Below, one piece after another: positions 51,267-58,525 of a stretch of DNA of 64,000 nt (within the stretch, counting starts at the first letter, position 1; the number at the start of each line of letters is the position of its first letter). Source of the DNA: Pseudomonas antarctica (lineage in GTDB: Bacteria > Pseudomonadota > Gammaproteobacteria > Pseudomonadales > Pseudomonadaceae); the NCBI RefSeq assembly GCF_001647715.1, contig NZ_CP015600.1:186001-250000 (forward strand). The letters are read 5' to 3'. A program made the position numbers and the translations under genes. The notes under the pieces are model-generated. The model saw only the letters and a list, made by a program, of their open reading frames with translations. It was not told the DNA's origin and ran no database searches.

Positions 51267-51533
51267 TCAGTTGACGCTGTTAAGCCTGCGAATGATGACA
51301 TCCAGCAAATCACACCCATCGCGCAGCGGTATAGCCAGTAGTTGGGCGAAGTCTTGAAGCACCACGGCATCACTGCTGAGTTGTTCGCGGAAGGCCAGGT
51401 TTTCCAGCAGTTGGGTGACGGCGCGAATCCGGTACGCGGCGGCGTCGTGGAGCACGTCGAGGGGCGCGCTGGTGTCGATAAGCAGAGCGGGGACGGTGCA
51501 GTCGTGGCCCGTTAGGGGCATGTATTGGTTCAT
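51267..51533 (-). CDS. DUF6124 (DUF3077-like) family protein
   Basis: 88 residues: an unstructured N-terminus then a helical part (HDAAAYRIRAVTQLLENLAF ... DAVVLQDFAQLLAIPLRDGC). I recognise this as the small Pseudomonas family DUF6124/DUF3077, often present in several copies per genome, function unknown. The ATG at 51531-51533 has no strong ribosome-binding site. A long structured leader lies upstream (to the right). Confidence 0.75.
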   Translation of the reverse strand: MNQYMPLTGHDCTVPALLIDTSAPLDVLHDAAAYRIRAVTQLLENLAFREQLSSDAVVLQDFAQLLAIPLRDGCDLLDVIIRRLNSVN

Positions 51534-51542
51534 TTTCAGTAC

Positions 51543-51830
51543 TCTGTTGGTGGATTAAGCCACCACGCATTCGTCGCCAAACGAATGGGTGGCAGCTGTA
51601 CGCAGGTTGGCGAACCGGAACAGAGTAACCGGCAGACCCGAAGGTCTCCCGCGCACAGCCGCCATAACATGCACAGCTTTGCGGGTGCAAAAACACCTGC
51701 ATGGAAGCGGGTTGCTTTTGCACTCTGTTGTCAGGTCGCCAAACCTGATCGCCATATGGGCGACGGGCCGGACTATAAGCCCCGCACCCAAACCCACGCA
51801 AGGCATCAACGCCCTGACTCAAACCCCTGC
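51543..51830. repeat. Structured leader/repeat upstream of DUF6124 gene
   Basis: No convincing gene. The stretch holds several short hairpins: CATTCG/CGAATG around a TCGCCAAA loop (51567-51586), AGACC/GGTCT near 51635, and CAGGT/ACCTG around CGCCAA near 51734. The GGTCGCCAAACC/GGTTGGCGAACC motif recurs in both orientations. From memory, very similar DNA precedes DUF6124 genes at many loci in fluorescens-group genomes, so this may be a dispersed structured repeat or RNA leader. Confidence 0.45.
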
Positions 51831-52156
51831 GTCCTATCCCCAACCCCCACCGACGCCAACGCTTCCCGCCGTCTGCTCACGGGTATTACGCAAATCCCCA
51901 GTCGTTTCGGGAGGCGTCCTACCGCAAAAGGAACCATTTCCCTCAAGCCCGGGTCTTTACCCCGCCCACCCGCAACCGGTCGGGCTGCATGGACTGCAGC
52001 GTTTTCAAACGACATTAAGGATTAATGTGAACCTCACCTCCCCAACCCCTTTTCTGCCACCACCGGCTGCGGTGCGATTGCTCGCGCCTGTGGTTCAGCA
52101 AAGCGCCTTGAGGGAGTGCATTCGGATCATCTGATCCTTCGCTCAGCACACCTACG

Positions 52157-52181
52157 GCCGCCGGGCTTATTGGCGGCTTTT
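52157..52181 (+). promoter_or_regulatory. Terminator-like hairpin in the autotransporter leader
   Basis: GCCGCC (52157-52162) and GGCGGC (52172-52177) pair around a nine-nt loop and are followed by TTTT. It lies upstream of the autotransporter start (ATG 52204), just before its ribosome-binding site GGAG, so it could act as an attenuator. The 330 bp to the left (51831-52156) show no gene. Confidence 0.45.
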
Positions 52182-52203
52182 ACTGTAGTTCATGGAGTTT
52201 GAA

Positions 52204-54774
52204 ATGAAGCGTAAGCCGTTCCAGAAAACCCTGCTGGCCTTGATGGTCAGCGCAGGCGCCGCACAGGCCAGTGCTGTGGAATTTGATGTGAGTACCGGCC
52301 AGAACGCATGGTCGTACCAGAACTTCAACGAGACCGTGACGCTGGTGGGGACACGCAATATCGTCGCCACTGAGCGCAAGACCGACGGCGCCAGCGTGGC
52401 CGATACCAACATCCAGGGCGCGTTGATCAACTATGCCAATTTCAACCTGGATGGCAGCGGCCGCAATGTGCGCGGGTTTGTGGTGGATGGCGCGCTGGAT
52501 TCAGACCTCAGGAACCGTGGCGGTTTCATCACCGGCGGTATTGTTCAGGCCGGCACCATCAATATGTACAACCAGATCTGGGCCGAAGGTTTTGAAGTGG
52601 GCGCGGCCATGGTCGGCGGCAATGTGGTTAACACCGGCACGATCATCGCTGTCGACGTACCGGGCTCCGGCCCGGAAAGCGACGCGGAAGGTATCTATCT
52701 CAATGGCACTACGGTTGCCGGTGATGTGATCAACTCGGGCCTGGTGGATATCACCTCGTACTACGGGTATGGGTTGATTCTGGATACCCACAACAATATG
52801 CCGGTGACGGTCGGCGGCAAGATTATCAACGCCGGGATTATTCGCGTCACGGGTGAAGAAGCGCTGGGGATGGTGATTGAGACCAAGACCAATGACCTGC
52901 GCATTGAGAACACGGGCCTGCTCTCGGTCACCGGTAATCAGTCACGGGCGGTGGCAATATACGAAGGCACTGTCGATTACTTGCTCAACACCGGCACCAT
53001 CGAAGCCAAGGGCAGCAGCGCGACGGCTATCAACCTGCGCGGGGCGACGTTCACCACCGGCTCGCCGGTCGGTGCGCGGGGCATCATCAACCGGGGTGTG
53101 ATCAGTGCCGACAGCACGGCGATCCTGGTGAACCCTGCCGAGCAGACCTCGCCCTTCGAGATCAACCAGCAAGCCGGGGAAATTCGCAGCCATTCCGGCA
53201 TTGCGATTGACGGCGGCAACATGGCCTCGCTGATCTGGACCGGTGGCCGCATCCAGGGTGACGTGCTGGATGTCAGCTCGGTGAACATCGGCGGGCAAGC
53301 GGATTTCACCGGCAGCCGTATCAACGCGCCGGTGTCGGTTAACGCCGGTTCCCTGAACCTGTCGGGGCCCGGCACGGTGGTGAGCCGCGAGTTGTATGTG
53401 GGCAGCGGTGCGGGCGTGGATATGCGCCTGGGCAGCAACGTGGTGCCGACCACGCCTTACCTGACGGTCAACGGCGCTGCCACCTTTGCCCCGGGCTCGA
53501 ACATCACCGTCAGCGCCAAACCCGGTGACTTCACCAGCACGCCTGCCGCCACGCAATACACGCTGTTGCAGGCCGGTAGCTTGCAGAATAACGGCCTGAC
53601 GGTAGCCAGCGCGTCGTCGTTGCTCAATGTGCTCAGCTACTCGGCTGATGCGCAGACGGTCAAGGCCGTGGTGGGCGTGAAGAGCGATCAGCAAGTGCAA
53701 ACCATGCTCGCCAGTGTGGGCACTGCGGAGCCGACCGTGGCGGCGGTCAACACCCTTAAAAACCGCGTGCTCGGCCAGTTGGACACCCAGGACGCGGTCT
53801 TCCAGTCGGTGGCCAATGCGCCCTCGGTGCAAGCGTTGGCGCAGGTTGGCGAACAGCTCAAGCCGGATGCCAACCGTGGCGCTTTGGATGTGGCGTTGTC
53901 GGGGCAAAGCGTGGTCAACGGCGCGATCTTCAACCGCCTTACCGACCAGCGCGAAAGCCGTCAAACCGGCGGCGTGTGGGTGCAGGGCCTGAGCAGCAAC
54001 ATGGACCAGGACGGGCGCGGCGGCGATAACGGTTACTCGGCCAACAGCAGCGGCATGGCGGTGGGTGTGGACGGTCGCTTGAACGACACCACCACCTTGG
54101 GCGTGGCCTACAGCTACCTCAATTCCAACATCCATTCCGACCTCGGCAACAAGACCGACGTCGAGGGCCACGCGCTGTCGCTGTATGGCAACTGGGCGCT
54201 GCAAAACTGGTTTGTCGACGGCAGCCTCAGCTACGGCCACAACGACAACGACAGCAAACGCCATGTGGCAGGCACCACGGCCAAGGGCAGTTACGACAGC
54301 AATGTGTTGGCCGCCAGCGTGATCGGCGGCTACAGCTTCAAGCCGTCGCAGGCCGTGGTGATCGAGCCGCGCGTGGCGGCGCGTTATGCCAACGTGCGCA
54401 TGGATGGCTTCGACGAGAAAGGTTCGGCGGCTGCACTGAGCACCCGTTCGCAGCGTTATGAAGTGGGCGAAGTGGGCGCCGGTCTTCGCCTGGCCGGCAA
54501 CGTGCCGATGGGCGCGGGCAGCCTGCAACCGGAAGCAACCTTGATGGCGTACCACGACCTGATGGGTGATCGCGTGGCGCAAACTTCAAGCTTCGTGGCA
54601 GGCGGTGCGGCGTTCACCACCACCGGCGCTTCGGTGGCACGTGACAGCTATGAAGCCAGTGTCGGGGTGAATTACCAGGTCTCGGATTTCACCGTGGGCG
54701 CCAGCTACACACGTCAGGCGCGCAGCGGGTTTGATGCCGATGGGGTGATGCTAAAAGCGCGTTACGCGTTTTAA
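52204..54774 (+). CDS. Classical (type Va) autotransporter
   Basis: 856 residues from ATG 52204 (GGAG six bases upstream; the ATG at 52192 contains that site). Signal peptide KTLLALMVSAGAAQASA, cleavage likely before VEFD. The passenger (about 25-590) is a beta-helix-like array of short repeats with many 'NTG.I' and 'I.N.G.I' turns (for example VVNTGTIIAVD, VINSGLVDI), typical of adhesin-like passengers. The last 265 residues are the autotransporter barrel (GGVWVQGLSSNMDQDG ... GVMLKARYAF with terminal Phe). No protease or lipase active site is evident, so adhesion is the most likely role. It is a single-gene unit. Confidence 0.9.
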   Translation: MKRKPFQKTLLALMVSAGAAQASAVEFDVSTGQNAWSYQNFNETVTLVGTRNIVATERKTDGASVADTNIQGALINYANFNLDGSGRNVRGFVVDGALDSDLRNRGGFITGGIVQAGTINMYNQIWAEGFEVGAAMVGGNVVNTGTIIAVDVPGSGPESDAEGIYLNGTTVAGDVINSGLVDITSYYGYGLILDTHNNMPVTVGGKIINAGIIRVTGEEALGMVIETKTNDLRIENTGLLSVTGNQSRAVAIYEGTVDYLLNTGTIEAKGSSATAINLRGATFTTGSPVGARGIINRGVISADSTAILVNPAEQTSPFEINQQAGEIRSHSGIAIDGGNMASLIWTGGRIQGDVLDVSSVNIGGQADFTGSRINAPVSVNAGSLNLSGPGTVVSRELYVGSGAGVDMRLGSNVVPTTPYLTVNGAATFAPGSNITVSAKPGDFTSTPAATQYTLLQAGSLQNNGLTVASASSLLNVLSYSADAQTVKAVVGVKSDQQVQTMLASVGTAEPTVAAVNTLKNRVLGQLDTQDAVFQSVANAPSVQALAQVGEQLKPDANRGALDVALSGQSVVNGAIFNRLTDQRESRQTGGVWVQGLSSNMDQDGRGGDNGYSANSSGMAVGVDGRLNDTTTLGVAYSYLNSNIHSDLGNKTDVEGHALSLYGNWALQNWFVDGSLSYGHNDNDSKRHVAGTTAKGSYDSNVLAASVIGGYSFKPSQAVVIEPRVAARYANVRMDGFDEKGSAAALSTRSQRYEVGEVGAGLRLAGNVPMGAGSLQPEATLMAYHDLMGDRVAQTSSFVAGGAAFTTTGASVARDSYEASVGVNYQVSDFTVGASYTRQARSGFDADGVMLKARYAF

Positions 54775-54779
54775 AAAAC

Positions 54780-54808
54780 TGAGCGCCTGGCCAATGGGCC
54801 GGGCGCTT
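54780..54808 (+). terminator. Hairpin after the autotransporter
   Basis: GCGCCTGGCC (54783-54792) pairs with GGGCCGGGCGC (54796-54806) around an AAT loop with one bulged G. Six A precede and only two T follow, so termination strength is uncertain. Confidence 0.5.
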
Positions 54809-54841
54809 CATGTCCCTTTATCCCGTCACGGATCAAAAAAT

Positions 54842-55279
54842 ATGATGAGTGATTCTCTAACGGCTACCGGCACGTTCAACTTGGCCAGCCGCAGCAAGCG
54901 ACTCTTGGGTTTCATAGTCGACATGGCCGTGGTTTTTTTCATTTTGCTGCTTAAATATCTAATGGCGTCGCTGGCCATGCGTTTCTATTCTACGTTCGGG
55001 CAGATGTTTTTTCAGGTTATCGACGCCGTGTTAACGCTGTTGGCCTTCGGCTATTTTTTGTTTTGCGATGCTTTGCCCAAAGGTCAAAGTCTTGGCAAAC
55101 GGCTGTTCAGCATGTCGGTGGTGGGATACCCCTACGCGACGAACTGCACGCCGTTCCAGTCGTTCCTGCGCAACGCGTGCAAAATGTTGTTCAGCCCACT
55201 GGATGGCTTTTTGGTGCTGTTTGGGCTGCGTCGTCGTTTGGGCGACATGTTGGCCAAGACAATCGTGATCAACGCCTGA
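54842..55279 (+). CDS. RDD family membrane protein
   Basis: 145 residues from ATG 54842. RDD features are visible: an N-terminal SRSKRLLGFIVDMAVVFFIL (Arg and Asp in the first segment), a second segment pair, and GQSLGKRLFSMSVVG, the conserved amphipathic stretch, before RRRLGDMLAKTIVI. The family is poorly characterised; members are proposed to be transporters or antiporter-like. Stands alone before the REPIN array. Confidence 0.85.
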   Translation: MMSDSLTATGTFNLASRSKRLLGFIVDMAVVFFILLLKYLMASLAMRFYSTFGQMFFQVIDAVLTLLAFGYFLFCDALPKGQSLGKRLFSMSVVGYPYATNCTPFQSFLRNACKMLFSPLDGFLVLFGLRRRLGDMLAKTIVINA

Positions 55280-55303
55280 GCACACGCGTTATCGCCAAAC
55301 CCC

Positions 55304-56292
55304 TGTGGGAGCGGGCTTGCTCGCGAAAGCGGTAAATCAGTCGATACCTACAGTGACTGACACACCGCTATCGCGGGCAAGCCCGCTCCCACCTTTGGAT
55401 CTGCGTCTATCAGATTGGCCGCGCTCTGCCCGCTACATAAGCCAGTACCACAAGAACAGCTAGCGCCGGCAAACCCCTGTGGGAGCGGGCTTGCTCGCGA
55501 AAGCGGAAGACCAGTCGATACCTCAAGTGACTGACACACCGCCTTCGCGAGCAAGCCCGCTCCCACTTTTGTATCTGTGTCTATTAGATTGGCTGCACTC
55601 TGCCGCTACCCAAGCCAATACCATTGGAACAGCTAGTGCCGCCAAACCCCTGTGGGAGCGGGCTTGCCCGCGAAAGCGGTAGACCAGTCGATTTTTCCAG
55701 CGACTGACACACCGCCTTCGCGAGCAAGCCCGCTCCCACCTTTGGATCTGCGTCTATCAGATCGGCCGCACTTTGCCCGCTACATAAGCCAGTACCACAA
55801 GAACAGCTAGCGCCGCCAAACCCCTGTGGGAGCGGGCTTGCCCGCGATAGCGGTAAATCAGTCGATATTGCCAGTGACTGACACACCGCCTTCGCGAGCA
55901 AGCCCGCTCCCACTTTTGGATCTGCGTCTGTCAGATGGCCGCGCTTTGCCCGCTACATAAGCCAGTACCACAAGAACAGCTAGCGCCGCCAAACCCCTGT
56001 GGGAGCGGGCTTGCCCGCGATAGCGGTAAATCAGTCGATATTGCCAGTGACTGACACACCGCCTTCGCGAGCAAGCCCGCTCCCACTTTTGGATCTGCGT
56101 CTGTCAGATGGCCGCGCTTTGCCCGCTACATAAGCCAGTATCACAAGAACAGCTAGCGCCGCCAAACCCCTGTGGGAGCGGGCTTGCCCGCGATAGCGGT
56201 AAATCAGTCGATATTGCCAGTGACTGATACACCGCCTTCGCGAGCAAGCCCGCTCCCACCTTTGGATCTGCGTCTATCAGATTGGCCGCACT
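55304..56292. repeat. Tandem array of six REPIN units, 173-174 bp period
   Basis: TGTGGGAGCGGGCTTGC begins at 55304, 55478, 55651, 55825, 55998 and 56171. Each is followed by about 60 bp containing CAGTCGAT and GTGACTGACACACCG, the inverted REP (GCAAGCCCGCTCCCAC), and then a conserved intervening stretch (GATCTGCGTCT ... AACAGCTAGCGCC). The intervening stretch is repeated too, so the whole 173-bp block was amplified in tandem rather than by independent REPIN insertions. No protein gene is present in this kilobase. Confidence 0.92.
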
Positions 56293-56502
56293 CCACTGCT
56301 CGGCCGCGGGGGCGCTGCATGTTGTTCCGACCCGTTGCCCACCGCAAAATGTCGGTGCACCTGGCTTGAGCTGTCGTTGAGGCGGGCGTTGCCGTTGGGC
56401 GGTGAATGTCCTCTTGGCAGCAAAACCGCTTGAGTACACAGGGCAACCCCGTAAAATGTCGCGGCATTAGCAACATGGCATTTTTCAAGGACGAATCAAG
56501 CA

Positions 56503-56667
56503 ATGCGCATTTCTGCTTTTCTCCCAGTCACCTGCCTGATGGCGGGCTGCACTTTCCAGCCGGACCGCTCTGCGCCGGTCATCCTTGCCAAAACACCTAC
56601 CTGCTGGCCCGACACGTTTGATGGTGAGGCGCTGGGCAAGATCGCGCGTTTTTTCAGAAAATTCTGA
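56503..56667 (+). CDS. Small lipoprotein (54 aa)
   Basis: ATG 56503 with AAGGA about 11 bases upstream opens a frame of 54 codons: MRISAFLPVTCLMAGC is a complete lipoprotein signal (lipobox LMAGC, Cys16), followed by a short tail with TPTCWPDTFDGEALGKIARF. It lies 89 bp before the CsgG-like lipoprotein gene in the same direction and may be co-transcribed. No family recognised. Confidence 0.6.
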   Translation: MRISAFLPVTCLMAGCTFQPDRSAPVILAKTPTCWPDTFDGEALGKIARFFRKF

Positions 56668-56756
56668 TCGCCGCCATATCGTAGTCAACGTACATAACAG
56701 TCCCTCCCGCTGGTTCATCTGCTGCAACCACGGACCTCTCACCCTAGGAGCACCCT

Positions 56757-57437
56757 GTGAAAACACTGTCCAAAATCCTGCTGTCCGGCGTTGCCGCCGC
56801 AGCGCTGCTGACCGTGGCCGGTTGCGCCACGGAGAGCAATCGCGCGATGCCGGTGGAACAAGTCGCCAGCGCCAGCGTGGCCTATTCCGGCGTACGTGTA
56901 CCGATTGCCGTGGGCAAGTTCGATAACCGTTCCAGCTACATGCGCGGCATCTTCTCCGACGGCGTTGACCGCCTCGGTGGCCAGGCCAAGACCATCCTGA
57001 TTACCCACTTGCAGCAGACCAACCGCTTCAGCGTGCTGGACCGCGACAACATGGGCGAAATCTCCCAGGAAGCCGCGATCAAAGGCACCATCCAGAAGCT
57101 GAAGGGCGCTGACTATGTGGTGACCGGCGACGTGACCGAGTTCGGCCGCAAAGAGACCGGCGACCGCCAGCTGTTCGGCATTCTTGGCCGTGGCAAAACC
57201 CAGGTGGCTTACGCCAAGGTCGCGCTGAATATCGTCAACATCAGCACGTCCGAAGTGGTGTATTCCACCCAGGGTGCCGGTGAGTACGCCCTGTCCAACC
57301 GTGAAATCGTCGGCTTCGGCGGCACCGCCAGCTACGACTCCACCCTCAATGGCAAGGTCCTGGACCTGGCCATGCGCGAAGCAATCAACCGCCTCGTCGA
57401 CGGCATCAATGCCGGCGCCTGGAACCCGCGCAACTGA
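56757..57437 (+). CDS. CsgG family lipoprotein
   Basis: 226 residues from GTG 56757 with TAGGAG six bases upstream. Lipoprotein signal ending LLTVAGC, then a CsgG/HfaB domain (RVPIAVGKFDNRSSYMRGIF, VLDRDNMGEISQEAAIKGTI, GADYVVTGDVTEFGRKE). CsgG proper is the curli secretion pore, but no curli subunit genes lie nearby. In many proteobacteria a CsgG-like gene is followed, as here, by DUF4810 and DUF799 lipoprotein genes; that trio probably forms an envelope complex of unknown function. Confidence 0.88.
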   Translation: MKTLSKILLSGVAAAALLTVAGCATESNRAMPVEQVASASVAYSGVRVPIAVGKFDNRSSYMRGIFSDGVDRLGGQAKTILITHLQQTNRFSVLDRDNMGEISQEAAIKGTIQKLKGADYVVTGDVTEFGRKETGDRQLFGILGRGKTQVAYAKVALNIVNISTSEVVYSTQGAGEYALSNREIVGFGGTASYDSTLNGKVLDLAMREAINRLVDGINAGAWNPRN

Positions 57438-57466
57438 TCAGCAGCACCTCAAGGAGCAGTACAAGG

Positions 57467-57829
57467 ATGAGCAAGGCAGTTAAGTTGGCGCTGATGCTGA
57501 CAGCAATCGCAACGGTCGCCGGGTGCCAGACGGCGCCCCAACCCCTGTATCAATGGGAAAGCTACCAGGCAGAGGTTTACGAGTACTTCAAGGGCGAGCC
57601 CAAGGGAGCACAGGTGGAAGCATTGGAGCGCGATCTGCAAAAGATCAACGCCAGTGGCCGCAAGGCGCCGCCGGGTTACCACGCGCACCTGGGCATGCTG
57701 TACCTGAGCATGGGCAAGGATGACCAGATGGTGCAGGAGTTTCGCACCGAGAAGGCACTGTTCCCCGAGTCGGCTTCGTACATGGACTTTCTGCTGAAAA
57801 ACGCTAAAACCGGAGTCGCTAGCAAATGA
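57467..57829 (+). CDS. DUF4810 family lipoprotein
   Basis: 120 residues with lipobox TVAGC (Cys20). The sequence PLYQWESYQAEVYEYFKGE and the helical APPGYHAHLGMLYLSMGKDD match DUF4810. Lies 29 bp after the CsgG-like gene, with AAGGAG upstream, and overlaps the DUF799 gene by four bases. Its partners suggest an outer-membrane complex; the function is unknown. Confidence 0.85.
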   Translation: MSKAVKLALMLTAIATVAGCQTAPQPLYQWESYQAEVYEYFKGEPKGAQVEALERDLQKINASGRKAPPGYHAHLGMLYLSMGKDDQMVQEFRTEKALFPESASYMDFLLKNAKTGVASK

Positions 57830-58476
57830 GCCTGTTAAAACTTACCGGCGCCTTGCTGGCCCTGGCTTTGCTCGGCGGCTGCGCGGCGCCCAAGACCATT
57901 GATTACACGGCGTATAAACAGGCCCGGCCGAAGTCGATCCTGGTACTGCCGCCGATCAATGAATCGCCGGAAGTGCAGGCGTCCTATAGCCTGGTTTCGC
58001 AGGTCACCTACCCGTTGGCCGAAGCGGGCTACTACGTGCTGCCGATTGCCCTGGTGGACGAAACCTTCCGCCAGAACGGCCTGACCACCGCCAACGATAT
58101 CCAGGGCGTGGCACCGGCCAAGCTGCATGACATCTTTGGTGCGGATGCGGCGTTGTACATCACCGTCAGCGAGTACGGCACCAAGTACATGCTGATCTCC
58201 AGCGACACCTCCGTGACCGCCTCGGCCAAGCTGGTAGACCTGCGCACCGGCACCACCTTGTGGACCGGTTCGGCACGTGCTTCCAGCGAGGAAGGCAACA
58301 ACAACAGCGGCGGCCTGGTGGGCATGCTGATCTCGGCGGCGGTCAAGCAGGTGATCAACAGCTCTACCGATGCCGCGCACCCGATTGCCGGTATCGCCAG
58401 TGTGCGTTTGCTGTCGGCCGGGCAGCGTACGGGGCTTCTGTATGGTCCGCGTAATCCCAAGTACGGTACCGACTGA
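57826..58476 (+). CDS. DUF799 (GNA1162-like) lipoprotein
   Basis: 216 residues with lipobox ALLGGC (Cys19). ARPKSILVLPPINESPEVQA and FGADAALYITVSEYGTKYML are typical of DUF799, whose Neisseria member GNA1162 is a surface lipoprotein with a TolB-N-like fold. Last gene of the lipoprotein operon, followed by a strong terminator. Role unknown. Confidence 0.87.
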   Translation: MSLLKLTGALLALALLGGCAAPKTIDYTAYKQARPKSILVLPPINESPEVQASYSLVSQVTYPLAEAGYYVLPIALVDETFRQNGLTTANDIQGVAPAKLHDIFGADAALYITVSEYGTKYMLISSDTSVTASAKLVDLRTGTTLWTGSARASSEEGNNNSGGLVGMLISAAVKQVINSSTDAAHPIAGIASVRLLSAGQRTGLLYGPRNPKYGTD

Positions 58477-58490
58477 GTCACCGGTGTGAG

Positions 58491-58525
58491 AAAAACCCGG
58501 CCATTACGGATGGCCGGGTTTTTTT
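58491..58525. terminator. Strong bidirectional intrinsic terminator
   Basis: AAAAACCCGGCCAT (58491-58504) and its perfect complement (58510-58523) flank a five-nt loop, with T-runs on both strands. It ends the DUF799 operon from the left and the protease gene from the right, whose stop codon it touches. Confidence 0.92.

Noticed and set aside
51370..51843. 157-codon minus-strand frame overlapping the DUF6124 gene
   Set aside because: It runs through the structured repeat and the DUF6124 gene in another frame; similar frames are commonly over-annotated at such loci, and no ribosome-binding site or domain was seen.
55304..56292. CRISPR array
   Set aside because: The period is 173 bp, the repeats are REP doublets and the intervening sequence is also conserved; no cas genes are nearby.
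56757..57437. Curli secretion gene csgG
   Set aside because: The CsgG fold is present, but no csgA, csgB, csgE or csgF genes lie nearby and the partners are DUF4810/DUF799, so the curli role was not assigned.
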